Shown here one piece after another: positions 41,075 to 49,561 of a stretch of DNA of 64,000 nt. The position numbers were made by a program, and so were the translations under genes. The stretch's first letter is position 1, and every line of letters starts with the position of its first letter. The notes under the pieces were generated by a model. That model had not been told where the DNA came from and did no database searches. It saw nothing but the letters and a program-made list of their open reading frames with translations. Origin of the DNA: JACVRW01 sp963751105 (lineage in GTDB: Bacteria; Actinomycetota; Thermoleophilia; Solirubrobacterales; Thermoleophilaceae); assembly GCA_963751105.1 (NCBI GenBank), contig CAVVTG010000002.1:186001-250000 (forward strand), given 5' to 3'.

Positions 41075-41406
41075 TGGACCTGTTCGCCGGGATACGCGTC
41101 AGCGACTTCACGGCGGCGAGGGCGTGGTACGAGCGCTTGCTCGGTCGCGAGCCGTCGTTCATTCCGCATTCCACCGAGGCCGTGTGGGAGCTCGCCGAGC
41201 ATCGCTCGTTGTACATCGTGGAGGACGCCGACAGGGCCGGTAGCGCGATCCTCACCATCCTCGTCGAGGATCTCGACGCGCATGTCGCGGAGCTCGCCTC
41301 GCGAGGTCTGGATCCGGATGAGCGCGAGACCTACTCGAGCGGAGCGCGCAAGGCGATCTATCGCGATCTCGACGGCAACGAGATCGGTTTCGGGGCAGCC
41401 GGTTGA
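41074..41406 (+). CDS. VOC/glyoxalase-fold protein
   Basis: 110 residues from ATG 41074, directly overlapping the ppc stop. The sequence has the VOC pattern: F-A-G-I-R-V-S-D-F-T-A-A-R-A-W-Y-E-R-L-L-G at the start, an E-L-A-E-H-R-S-L-Y-I-V strand, and D-L-D-G-N-E-I-G-F-G at the end. VOC proteins range from glyoxalases to antibiotic-binding proteins. It is probably co-transcribed with ppc. Confidence 0.86.
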   Translation: MDLFAGIRVSDFTAARAWYERLLGREPSFIPHSTEAVWELAEHRSLYIVEDADRAGSAILTILVEDLDAHVAELASRGLDPDERETYSSGARKAIYRDLDGNEIGFGAAG

Positions 41407-41415
41407 GAGCCCGGC

Positions 41416-44097
41416 TCAGCGAACGACCATCCTGCCGGCGAGCCTTACGTCCGTGGCGGAGCTGCCGACGTAGATGGGTACCTCTCCTGTTGGGGTGATC
41501 CAGCGTTCGCGGCTCTCGTCCCAGTAGGACAGCTGCTCGCGCTCGATGTCGATCCGGACGGGTGTGCGTTCGCCCGCGTCCAGCTCGACCTTGCCGAAGC
41601 CGACCAGCTTGCGCGCCGGCGCCTCCAGGAACGGCAGTGGGCCGGCGTAGACCTGCACGACCTCGGTGCCCGCGGCATCGCCGCTGTTCGTGAGCCGTAT
41701 CCGCACTCGGGCAGAATCAGCGCCGCTCGCCAGCTCCCGGGTCACGAGCCGGTCGTAGCTGAACTGGGTGTACGACAGGCCGTGGCCGAACGGGAAGGCC
41801 GGCTCGATGTTCTCGGCGAGATAGCCGCGATAGCCGACGTTGACGTCCTCGTCGAACTCGACGTCGAGGTCGTTGTACGTGGCCCAAGGGTTGTCCTGGC
41901 CGGGACCGGTCCGGCGCTCGTTGAGCGGGAACGTCACCGGCAGGTGGCCCGAGGGGTCCTCGTCTCCGAACAGGATGCCGGTGAGGGCGTTGCCCTCCTC
42001 CTGGCCGCCGAACCAGCTCTCCATTACCCCGGACACGCGATCTCGCCATGGCATCGTCACGGGTCCACCCGAGCCGACGACGACGACGGTGTTCGGGTTG
42101 ACCGCGCTGACCGCTTGGACCAGCCGGTCGCCGTTCTGCGGCAGCTTGAGCGAGACGCGGTCACGCTCCTCGGTCTCGTAGGTGCGCAGGTAGACGATCG
42201 CCACGTCCGCGTTCTGCGCGGCCTGACGCGCCTGCTGCAACGATGGCTCCCTCGTGCCGCCCGGCGGGTCCCACTGCAGCAGCATCGTGCCGGGCTGCAG
42301 CGGCACCAGCGCACGAGCCGAGTACACGACCCTGATCGGGTAGCGTTCGCCGGCCTCGAGGGCGACTTCGGCGTTCTCCTCCCAGCGCTGACTGCCGGCG
42401 TTCTCGACCAGCAGCTCGCCGTCGAGGAAGAGCGACGCGTCGCCCCAGCCTGTCAGCCCGAGGCGGTAGGTGCCGGTGCGCGGCGCCGTGAAGAAACCGG
42501 TGTAGACCGCGGACTGGTCGGCTCCCGTCGGGCTGGTGATCGCCGGTGTGGCCGGCACCTGCGACGCGTACAGGTTCGCGAAGGCCGGCGAGCCACCCAC
42601 GAAGCCGACGTCGTATGCCACCTGCCGCTCCGTGCGCGTGAGGTCCTCCGGCCCCTGGAAGGTCGGGTTGTCCCAGTAGCGCGCCGTCAGCCCGGGGCCG
42701 GAGCCCGCCTCTGGAGTCAAGGCCGACGACGGAATCGCCGTCATGTCGGCGGTCTCGATCATGTTCGCGCCGTTCACCGGGTCGTTGCCGGGCACCCAGC
42801 GCAGGTTCGCGCCGATCTCGTCGGCCCGATCGCCGAGCGCGTCCAGCAGCGAGACCTCATAGGTTGGCTCCACGCGCGCGGAGCCGCCGATCGAAGCCGG
42901 GATGTCCGCGTCGGCGCCGATGAGCGCGATCGAGCCCGTACCCTCGTCCAGCGGCAGGACCCCGCGGTTGCGCAGCAGCGTGATCGCGTCCTCCTCGACC
43001 TCGCGTGCGACCGCGCCGTTCTCCTCGACCGGTATCGGGGTCGGCCCGTACTCGGTGTCGAAGACGCCCACCGCGAACATGGTCCGCAGGATGCGCAGCA
43101 CCGACCGGTCCACCAGCGACTCCGGGACCTCTCCGGCCTGTACGGCCGCCAGCAGCGGACCGTCGTAGAAGGCCGCCGTGCCGGTCTCCATGTCCGTGCC
43201 CGCCCGGATCGACGGTGCGGTCGAGTGGATCGCGCCGAAGTCGGTGATCACGAAGCCCTCGAAGCCGAGCCGCTCACGCAGGATCGTCGCGAGGGCATAG
43301 TCACTCTCGCACGCGTAGACGCCGTTGATCTTGTTGAAGGAGCACATCACCGAGCCGAGGCTGGCTTCCTCGATCGCGTCCTTGTACGGATAGGACCAGA
43401 TCTCCATGAGCGCGCGGTCGCTGACGACCGAGTTCTGGCCGGTGCCGCGGTTCACCTCCTGCTGGTAGCCGAGGTAGTGCTTGAGGTTGGCGATGACGTT
43501 CTGCTCCTGCACCTCCTGCACGAACGGCGTCGTCATCTCGGAGATCAGGAACGGGTCCTCGCTCGGGTTCTCCCCGGCGCGTCCCCAGTACGGCTGGCGG
43601 ATCGGGTCGCTGCCCGGTCCCAGCAGCATCTGGTGGCCGGTCGCTCGTGCCTCTTCCGCGACAGTCTGGCCGTACGTGCCCGCGACGTCTGGATCCCAGG
43701 TGGCTCCCAACGCGATCCCCGCCGGCAGGGCGGTAGCGGTGTCATTCGGGCTTCCGGGCTCGGTCTCCCAGCCACGCGGCGCGATGCCCGCGCCCGCGTC
43801 CGCCATCCGCAACTCGGGAATGCCCAGCCGCTCGATCGGCCCGTTGTAGAACGCGGACGGCGCCTCGCCCTGATCGCCGGTCATCAGCTCGACCTTCTCC
43901 TCGAGTGTCATCGCGCCGAGCACGAGCGCGGCACGCTGATCCGGCGACAGGCTCGTATCAGTCCACGGACGGTCCGGCTCCTGAGCCGCCGCCATTCCGA
44001 CGGTCATCGCAAACGCGACCGCGGCCACCGCCGCGGTCAGCGCCAAGCGCCGGCCGACCTCCAACGATCGCTGCGGCCGGACGGTGGTGGCGCTCAT
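41416..44097 (-). CDS. Secreted glycoside hydrolase family 3 (beta-glucosidase-like) with PA14 insert
   Basis: 893 residues from ATG 44097, preceded by AGGGAGGG. A signal peptide (about 10-38, ending A-A-A-Q) leads into the GH3 N-domain with N-L-K-H near 204-207 and the nucleophile Asp286 in V-I-T-D-F-G-A. The GH3 C-domain has V-G-S-G-G-P-V and G-H-G-L-S-Y near the end, with a PA14-like segment at about 500-600, and a FnIII-like tail (V-Q-V-Y-A-G-P…L-V-G-F-G-K-V). It should cleave beta-glucosides outside the cell. Confidence 0.93.
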   Translation of the reverse strand: MSATTVRPQRSLEVGRRLALTAAVAAVAFAMTVGMAAAQEPDRPWTDTSLSPDQRAALVLGAMTLEEKVELMTGDQGEAPSAFYNGPIERLGIPELRMADAGAGIAPRGWETEPGSPNDTATALPAGIALGATWDPDVAGTYGQTVAEEARATGHQMLLGPGSDPIRQPYWGRAGENPSEDPFLISEMTTPFVQEVQEQNVIANLKHYLGYQQEVNRGTGQNSVVSDRALMEIWSYPYKDAIEEASLGSVMCSFNKINGVYACESDYALATILRERLGFEGFVITDFGAIHSTAPSIRAGTDMETGTAAFYDGPLLAAVQAGEVPESLVDRSVLRILRTMFAVGVFDTEYGPTPIPVEENGAVAREVEEDAITLLRNRGVLPLDEGTGSIALIGADADIPASIGGSARVEPTYEVSLLDALGDRADEIGANLRWVPGNDPVNGANMIETADMTAIPSSALTPEAGSGPGLTARYWDNPTFQGPEDLTRTERQVAYDVGFVGGSPAFANLYASQVPATPAITSPTGADQSAVYTGFFTAPRTGTYRLGLTGWGDASLFLDGELLVENAGSQRWEENAEVALEAGERYPIRVVYSARALVPLQPGTMLLQWDPPGGTREPSLQQARQAAQNADVAIVYLRTYETEERDRVSLKLPQNGDRLVQAVSAVNPNTVVVVGSGGPVTMPWRDRVSGVMESWFGGQEEGNALTGILFGDEDPSGHLPVTFPLNERRTGPGQDNPWATYNDLDVEFDEDVNVGYRGYLAENIEPAFPFGHGLSYTQFSYDRLVTRELASGADSARVRIRLTNSGDAAGTEVVQVYAGPLPFLEAPARKLVGFGKVELDAGERTPVRIDIEREQLSYWDESRERWITPTGEVPIYVGSSATDVRLAGRMVVR

Positions 44098-44346
44098 GGA
44101 ACCCTCCCTGGTTGAAACCCGTCCTCCGGTGCCCGCGGCGGACAGGCTTGTGCCTTTCCGTACCCGACGCGCTCAGTTCGATGCCTCAATTGCCACGGCT
44201 GTCAGGAGAAACGAAACACTGCGCAGCTTTTGCGGTGAAAGATGAAGGAAGGGACCGGTCCCGCGGTGTCCAAACCCGGCCGGGTGCAGCGACGTAGTGA
44301 TGAGGCCGCGTAGCGTGCGGCGAAGACCACGACCGTTGGAGGCGCG

Positions 44347-44488
44347 ATGTCTCAGTAGCACCTGGAGCTACCTCGACATCACTGCGCTCGGCCGTCAGGA
44401 GGACTGGGAGGACAGTCCCGACGGCTACCCACAGGACTCCCACTTCTGGTGAAGGCTCCACGACGAGTACGACAAGGACGCGGCGTGA
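44347..44488 (+). pseudogene. Degenerate small gene upstream of a 37-residue protein
   Basis: ATG 44347 gives only M-S-Q before a stop, but shifting frame yields a coherent protein, S-T-W-S-Y-L-D-I-T-A-L-G-R-Q-E-D-W-E, ending in H-F-W, then an in-frame TGA (where Trp would fit), and the frame continues R-L-H-D-E-Y-D-K-D-A-A to a stop overlapping the next start. One frameshift and one nonsense change would repair it. Confidence 0.5.
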
Positions 44489-44598
44489 TCGCGCACGTGG
44501 GAGGGGTGCCGCTGGAGGAGATCGTGCCGGCCCTGGCCGGCGCCGGCACCGCTCTCCTGCTGGCGCGTGCCCGGCTGACGTTGCGACTGCGTCGTTAA
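44485..44598 (+). CDS. Very small membrane protein
   Basis: 37 residues from GTG 44485, overlapping the preceding stop as GTGA: a polar start (I-A-H-V-G-G-V-P-L-E-E-I-V-P), one hydrophobic helix (A-L-A-G-A-G-T-A-L-L-L-A) and an Arg-rich tail. Its stop shares TTAA with the convergent glbO gene. Its coding character and overlap pattern support it despite its size. Confidence 0.55.
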   Translation: MIAHVGGVPLEEIVPALAGAGTALLLARARLTLRLRR

Positions 44599-45053
44599 GC
44601 CGAGCCTTCGGGGTCGTCGGCCGGCCAGGTCCAGCGCGGCACCTCGCGAAGCGGATGCAGCTCCTCCTCGGTCGTCGCGTGCGAATTCTGCATCGCCACC
44701 CAGGTCCCGAAGTCGATGTGTGAGCGGACCGCGTCGCGGAACTCCTCGTCGGCCGGCATGTCGCTCTCGTCGAGCGCCTCCATGTAGAGCTCGACGAACC
44801 TCACTCGCTGCTGTTCGGTGATCTCGAGCCCGCGGTGGACGTCGATCAGATGGCGGAAGCCAAGCTCACGGCTGAAGCGGTCCGGGCCCCCGAACGACTC
44901 GCAGGTGAATGCGGTCAGGTGGTCGACGTGCTCGGGCTGACCCTCACCGAACAGCGGCTTGAGCAGCGGGTCGGCGAGCACCTTCCCGTAGAAGGCGTCC
45001 TCGAGGCGATGGATCGGCTCCTCGCCACCGGCGTGTTCGTAGAGCGTCGGCAT
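44595..45053 (-). CDS. glbO: Truncated haemoglobin, group II (GlbO-like)
   Basis: 152 residues from ATG 45053. It shows L-Y-E-H-A-G-G at the start, L-F-G-E-G-Q-P, and the proximal His in F-R-H-L-I-D-V-H-R-G-L-E-I near residues 67-79, followed by W-V-A-M-Q-N-S. Group II truncated haemoglobins bind O2 and NO and are linked to respiration or NO detoxification. It is the downstream partner of the FUSC gene region on the same strand, 31 bases away. Confidence 0.9.
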   Translation of the reverse strand: MPTLYEHAGGEEPIHRLEDAFYGKVLADPLLKPLFGEGQPEHVDHLTAFTCESFGGPDRFSRELGFRHLIDVHRGLEITEQQRVRFVELYMEALDESDMPADEEFRDAVRSHIDFGTWVAMQNSHATTEEELHPLREVPRWTWPADDPEGSA

Positions 45054-45084
45054 CGTCCGGTAAGACCCCGGGCCGTCGCGATTC

Positions 45085-46122
45085 TCATCGCGGCGGGCGC
45101 GCCACTCGGGTGGGCCACAGCCGCCAAGCCACCTCGCTGAACGCGAGCCCTATGAGAATCCCGAGCGAGCTGTCGGCTATGCGCTCGAGACCGATGTCGT
45201 CACCCTGGAACTCGACCGCGCTCAGCATGAACAGGACGGTGGGCGTGATCAGCGCCACGAGCCAGAAGTAGCCCCGGTCGTCGAGCGCGAACAGGCCAAA
45301 CGCGGCCACCGCGGCCCCGGCCGCGAGCGCCCACGGCTCGTGGGTGGCCAATGTGATGACGACTATCAGGACCACGCCGGCAAAGGTCCCGATCGCCCGC
45401 TGCACGCTGCGGACCTGCGTTGCGCGTTCCTCGGGCTGGAGGATCGCGAGGGTCGTGAGCGGCACCCAGTAGCCATGCTCGAGACCGATCACGAGATAGA
45501 AGAGCGTGGCCGCGGCAACCGCGATGCCGAGCCGAGACGCGTGGGCTCGGAGCGCCGAGCCGGGACCGGTGATCGCCCTGCGCACCGCGCGCAGTGAGTC
45601 GGCCGCCACGTGCTCCGAGGACTCGGGGCCACCTCGCGCCAAGACCATCAGGGCGAGGGCCACTATCGCGCCGGCCGAGAACCAGAAGAGCCGCTGGTCG
45701 AAGGGCTCCGGGCTCGCGGGGATGCCGGCCACCACCACCAGGACCGCCGATGTGGCGAAGCCGAGGATCGCGCCGGGCCGCCCGGCCGCGCGGGCCAACG
45801 CCCACGCGCTCACCCACAGCAGCGTCGCCACGACCAAGGCCCACTCGTGGTCGCGAACCAGGTTGGCGAGCGCGAACGCCGCCACGCTGCTCACGGCCGC
45901 GGCCGAGCCCCACCACAGCCGAGCGCGCAGCCCTGCAGCCGGTATGCACAGCGCCGTGTTCAGCGCCCCGATGGCGGCGATCAGGCCCAGCACGGCCTCT
46001 CCGGAGGCGAGCCCGATCGCCAGCGGTCCGACGGTGGCGACGGATCCGGCGATCCCGGCTCGCCACTCGAGCCCGCGCTCCTCCGTCCGAAGCGCCTCGC
46101 TCACGAGATCCCGCGCGGCCAT
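45085..46122 (-). CDS. FUSC family membrane protein
   Basis: 345 residues from ATG 46122. About ten membrane segments in two bundles separated by a cytoplasmic loop (E-S-S-E-H-V-A-A-D-S-L-R region near 175-205), with the FUSC hallmark Y-W-V-P-L-T-T-L-A-I-L-Q-P near 225-240 in the second bundle. FUSC proteins are aromatic-acid efflux or transport-like proteins. Its substrate is unknown. Confidence 0.85.
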   Translation of the reverse strand: MAARDLVSEALRTEERGLEWRAGIAGSVATVGPLAIGLASGEAVLGLIAAIGALNTALCIPAAGLRARLWWGSAAAVSSVAAFALANLVRDHEWALVVATLLWVSAWALARAAGRPGAILGFATSAVLVVVAGIPASPEPFDQRLFWFSAGAIVALALMVLARGGPESSEHVAADSLRAVRRAITGPGSALRAHASRLGIAVAAATLFYLVIGLEHGYWVPLTTLAILQPEERATQVRSVQRAIGTFAGVVLIVVITLATHEPWALAAGAAVAAFGLFALDDRGYFWLVALITPTVLFMLSAVEFQGDDIGLERIADSSLGILIGLAFSEVAWRLWPTRVARPPR

Positions 46123-46182
46123 ACCGCCGATCTTCGCCGATCTCGCGGCGGCCCTTGAACACCGGGCCGCCGGTGAGTGAAA

Positions 46183-47148
46183 ATGGCGGCTGTGAGCCAT
46201 CGCGACCATCTGCCCCAGCTCGACGGGGGCATGTTCCTGACCGACGCCGGCCTCGAGACCGAGCTGGTCTTCCACGACGGCATCGACCTGCCGCTGTTCG
46301 CGGCCTTCGACGTGCTCAAGGACGAGGCGGGCACCGAGCGCCTGCGGCGCTACTACCGGGGGTTCGCCGAGCTGGCCCGCGACCGCGGGGTCGGCGTCGT
46401 GCTCGAGAGCCCGACGTGGCGGGCCAGCCCGCGCTGGGCCGAGGAGATCGGCTACAGCGAGGCCCAGCTCGACGAGCTCAACCGGAAGGCCATCGATCTG
46501 CTGGCGGAGATTCGTCCGGAGTACGAGACGCCGGAGACGCCGGTCGTCATCTCGGGCCAAATCGGCCCCCAGGACGACGGCTACAACCCGACCACGAGGC
46601 TGACCGCCGACGAGGCTCAGCGCTACCACTCGACTCAGATCGCCACCTTCGCCGGCACCGAGGCCGACATGGTCACGGCGCTCACCATGACCTACGCCGA
46701 TGAGGCGGTCGGGATCACGCGCGCCGCCCAGGCCGCGGGACTGCCGGTGGCCATCTCGTTCACGCTCGAGACCGACGGCCGGCTGCCGAGCGGCGAGGGG
46801 CTGGGCGAGGCCATCGACGCGGTCGGCGAGGCGACCGACGGAGGCCCCGCCTACTACATGATCAACTGCGCGCACCCCACGCACTTCGCCGAGGCGATCG
46901 AAGGCGACGAGCCGTGGCTCGAGCAGGTGCGTGGCCTGCGCGCGAACGCGTCCACACGCAGCCACGCAGAGCTCGACGAGGCCACCGAGCTCGACGAGGG
47001 CGATCCGGTGGACCTCGGCGAGCGCTACGTGGCTCTCCGGGAGAAGCTGCCCCGTCTCACCGTCCTGGGCGGATGCTGCGGCACCGACCTCCGCCACGTC
47101 GAGCGGATCGCCGACAGCTGGATCGCCGCCTCTCCGGCGGAGCGCTGA
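46183..47148 (+). CDS. Homocysteine S-methyltransferase family protein
   Basis: 321 residues from ATG 46183 (GTG 46177 two codons upstream is also possible). Zinc-binding Cys residues are in Y-M-I-N-C-A-H-P near 226 and G-G-C-C-G-T-D near 299, as in MHT/Pcm-type homocysteine methyltransferases. Substrate may be S-methylmethionine or another methyl donor; selenocysteine or mercaptan-related functions are possible. It is divergent from FUSC with a 60-base gap. Confidence 0.9.
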   Translation: MAAVSHRDHLPQLDGGMFLTDAGLETELVFHDGIDLPLFAAFDVLKDEAGTERLRRYYRGFAELARDRGVGVVLESPTWRASPRWAEEIGYSEAQLDELNRKAIDLLAEIRPEYETPETPVVISGQIGPQDDGYNPTTRLTADEAQRYHSTQIATFAGTEADMVTALTMTYADEAVGITRAAQAAGLPVAISFTLETDGRLPSGEGLGEAIDAVGEATDGGPAYYMINCAHPTHFAEAIEGDEPWLEQVRGLRANASTRSHAELDEATELDEGDPVDLGERYVALREKLPRLTVLGGCCGTDLRHVERIADSWIAASPAER

Positions 47149-47172
47149 CGCGCGCGAGAGTCCCGACCGGGT

Positions 47173-49143
47173 CTACCCCTCGTTCGGGTCGGCTGCTTCG
47201 CGAAGCACTGCCTGCTCCCGCTCGCGTACCGCCGCGATGGCCTTGCGGTAGCGGCTGCGGTCGGTGTCTTCGGCCGCCTTGGCCAGCCGTCCGTAGGCGT
47301 CGGCGGTGGCCGTGAGGGCGCCGGCGAGCGCTTGGTAGGAGGCCGTGGCGTTCGTCGTCAGTATCTCGCCGACCCGTTGCGCTGCGCGGTCGTACGCTCG
47401 TTCGAGGTCACGGCCGACGTCCGCCTGGCCCCTGGCCAGCTCGGCCCGAGCCAGCCGCCGCCGGCCCGCGTCCCTGTCGCGGCTGAGGCTCGTCATCGCC
47501 GCAGCCAGATCCTCGTCGCGCGAGTCGATCGTTGACAGGGGAAGGGGGCGCTCGCCGCGGAGCGCGATCGTGGCGGCCATGCGCTCGCACTCCGCAAGGC
47601 GCGTTGCCGCATCCTGGGGGCGGGCGTGGCAGCGAATCAACAGGGTGCCACCCGAGGTGGGAGCGAGGTATGCGGTGGCGACGCGGTCCGGACGCGGGGC
47701 GAGCCCCTCGTAGCGCCAGGCCTGGAGCTCGCCCAGCCGCACATCGCCTCGAGCGCTCGCCGCTGCGCTTGCCTGTCGGAGGCGACCGTCGAGGGCGGCC
47801 GCGTCGGCGACCCGGCCGACCACCAGTCCCGAGCTCTCGTCTCCGGCCGGCGCGGCGGCGACCGCCGCGGACAGGTCGAACGGCTCGCCGGCCGGTACCT
47901 CGGCGGGCTCCCATCCCTCCGGGAGGGGGACCGTCAGGGCGCGGCTCTGGACCTGCGACGCCTGTGCCTCCTCGCCGGTGCTGCGCCCCAGCAGGACGCC
48001 CGCGATCGCGCACAGGACCAGCGCGGCCGCCGTGGCGAACACCGCCGGGCGGGGAGAGGTGAGCGCGGCGGGGAGCCGGCGCGGCGGCTTGACGGCAGGC
48101 GGCACGGAGGTGGGAAGGGCGAATGCCGGCCCCTCGCGCTTGACCGCCGGTCCCTCGCGCTTGACCGCCGGCCGCTCGCGCTTGACGTCCGGCCGCTTCG
48201 CGGGGGCCCGCTCGACCTGCGCCCCCGTGGCGTCCGGCACCGTGAACTTGGGCAGCTTTCCCGCCGGCCGTCGCGGCTTCGGTCGCGGCCGCTGCTCGGC
48301 TCGGGACGGCGGCGTGGCTGCCGGCTTGGGCTTCGCCTCCACTTCGGGGCGCGCCTCGTGAGGCCGTGAATGCGGCTGTGGCCGGGGCGCCCTGGACGTG
48401 CCTTCTACGGAAGCGCGTCGCGGCGGGGTCCTCGGCGGAGTGACGGGTTGCGGCTCTTGAGAAGGGCGCCTCGCGGTGGTTCCCGGTGCGCTGTCGACGG
48501 CGAGCGCGGCGAGGCCCGCGTCGGCGAGCTCGCGCACATCCGCGTAGCGATCCGCCGGGTCGGTGGCCATGGCCCGTTGCACCACGGCCGCAATGCGCCC
48601 CCGCAGCTCGACCGGGCCGCCGGAGGCGCGCACGCCGGGCCTGCCGGTCTGTGGCTGCTTGCCGGTCAGCGCGGTGTACAGCACCGCCCCGAGCGAGTAG
48701 ACGTTGCTGCGCTCGTCCACGGGCTTTCCGTCGAGCTCCTCGGGCGAGCGGTAGGCCAGGTCGCGCCGGGCCTCCGACGGCCGGCGGGGCGCGAGCTCGA
48801 AGGGGATGCCGTGATCGGCCAGGATCGCGCCGCGGCTCGAGTGCAGTCTGATCTTGCCCGGGGTCAGATCGCGCGCGATCAGGCCGTAGAGCGACAGGAC
48901 GTGCACGGCCGAGGCGACGTCATTGACCATTCGCACGGCATCACGCGTGGACAATGTCCGCCGGGAGAGAACCTCGGTCAGCGTAGGGGCCAGGCAGCGC
49001 TCGAGCCTCACCGACAGGCGGCCATCCCGGTCGCGCGCCAGTCCGGCCCCGAGCAGATTCGGGTGATCGATCCCGGCACGGGTGGCCGCCGCCTGCGCGA
49101 GCCCGTGCCGGGCCGCGCCCGCGTCTGCGTTCGCCACCGCCAT
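47173..49143 (-). CDS. Membrane pseudokinase-like protein (Ser/Thr kinase fold)
   Basis: 656 residues from ATG 49143. The kinase fold begins at about the alphaC helix: there is no Gly-rich loop or VAIK lysine at the N-terminus. The catalytic loop reads A-R-D-L-T-P-G-K-I (HRD to ARD, N to K) at 90-98 and the DFG region A-D-H-G at 109-112. Activation-loop Y-R-S-P-E-E and D-E-R-S-N-V-Y-S-L-G-A-V-L remain. A Pro/Arg linker with repeated V-K-R-E-G-P leads to one membrane segment (about 365-385) and an extracytoplasmic domain. Probably a pseudokinase; ATP use is unlikely but not excluded. Confidence 0.82.
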   Translation of the reverse strand: MAVANADAGAARHGLAQAAATRAGIDHPNLLGAGLARDRDGRLSVRLERCLAPTLTEVLSRRTLSTRDAVRMVNDVASAVHVLSLYGLIARDLTPGKIRLHSSRGAILADHGIPFELAPRRPSEARRDLAYRSPEELDGKPVDERSNVYSLGAVLYTALTGKQPQTGRPGVRASGGPVELRGRIAAVVQRAMATDPADRYADVRELADAGLAALAVDSAPGTTARRPSQEPQPVTPPRTPPRRASVEGTSRAPRPQPHSRPHEARPEVEAKPKPAATPPSRAEQRPRPKPRRPAGKLPKFTVPDATGAQVERAPAKRPDVKRERPAVKREGPAVKREGPAFALPTSVPPAVKPPRRLPAALTSPRPAVFATAAALVLCAIAGVLLGRSTGEEAQASQVQSRALTVPLPEGWEPAEVPAGEPFDLSAAVAAAPAGDESSGLVVGRVADAAALDGRLRQASAAASARGDVRLGELQAWRYEGLAPRPDRVATAYLAPTSGGTLLIRCHARPQDAATRLAECERMAATIALRGERPLPLSTIDSRDEDLAAAMTSLSRDRDAGRRRLARAELARGQADVGRDLERAYDRAAQRVGEILTTNATASYQALAGALTATADAYGRLAKAAEDTDRSRYRKAIAAVREREQAVLREAADPNEG

Positions 49144-49147
49144 CTAC

Positions 49148-49561
49148 TCAGCCGGAGTCGTCGAAGTAGACAGGCGGCGGGGGCTCGGGCTCGGGGGGTG
49201 GCGCCACGGGCTGGGGCGTGACCGGCTGGGGCGGCGGGACGTACTCGGGCTCCACGTAGTCTGGCTCCACGTACTCGGGCTCGGTCTCCGCCGGTTCCTC
49301 GGACTCGGGCTCCGGGGCCGCCACCACCGGGGCGGGGCGCCGCTTCGGCTTGGGCGGCTTGGGCTCACGTCCGAGCGCCGGCAGCCTGCTTGCCTCACCG
49401 AGCTCCGGCAGGGGCGCGGCCTCCACCGCACCGACCACGCGGGCGGGCGGCAGCGGGGGCCGAGCGCTGTCGGCCTGGCTGTCGGGACGAGACAGCGCGA
49501 ACGACCCGGCCAGCACCACGAGGCAGGCACCGGCCGCAACCAGGATTCGCGTGTTGATCAT
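49148..49561 (-). CDS. Exported Pro/Glu-rich protein
   Basis: 137 residues from ATG 49561, overlapping the PKD-gene stop as ATGA. A signal-anchor (residues 3-22) precedes an entirely Pro/Glu-rich chain with V-E-P-D-Y-V-E-P-E-Y repeats and an acidic end. There is no folded domain to assign. It is probably an extracellular partner of the PKD protein or of the adjacent pseudokinase. Confidence 0.75.
   Translation of the reverse strand: MINTRILVAAGACLVVLAGSFALSRPDSQADSARPPLPPARVVGAVEAAPLPELGEASRLPALGREPKPPKPKRRPAPVVAAPEPESEEPAETEPEYVEPDYVEPEYVPPPQPVTPQPVAPPPEPEPPPPVYFDDSG

Noticed and set aside
44186..44461. Minus-strand frames between the GH3 and small membrane-protein genes
   Set aside because: No motif, poor start, and they overlap the better plus-strand remnant.
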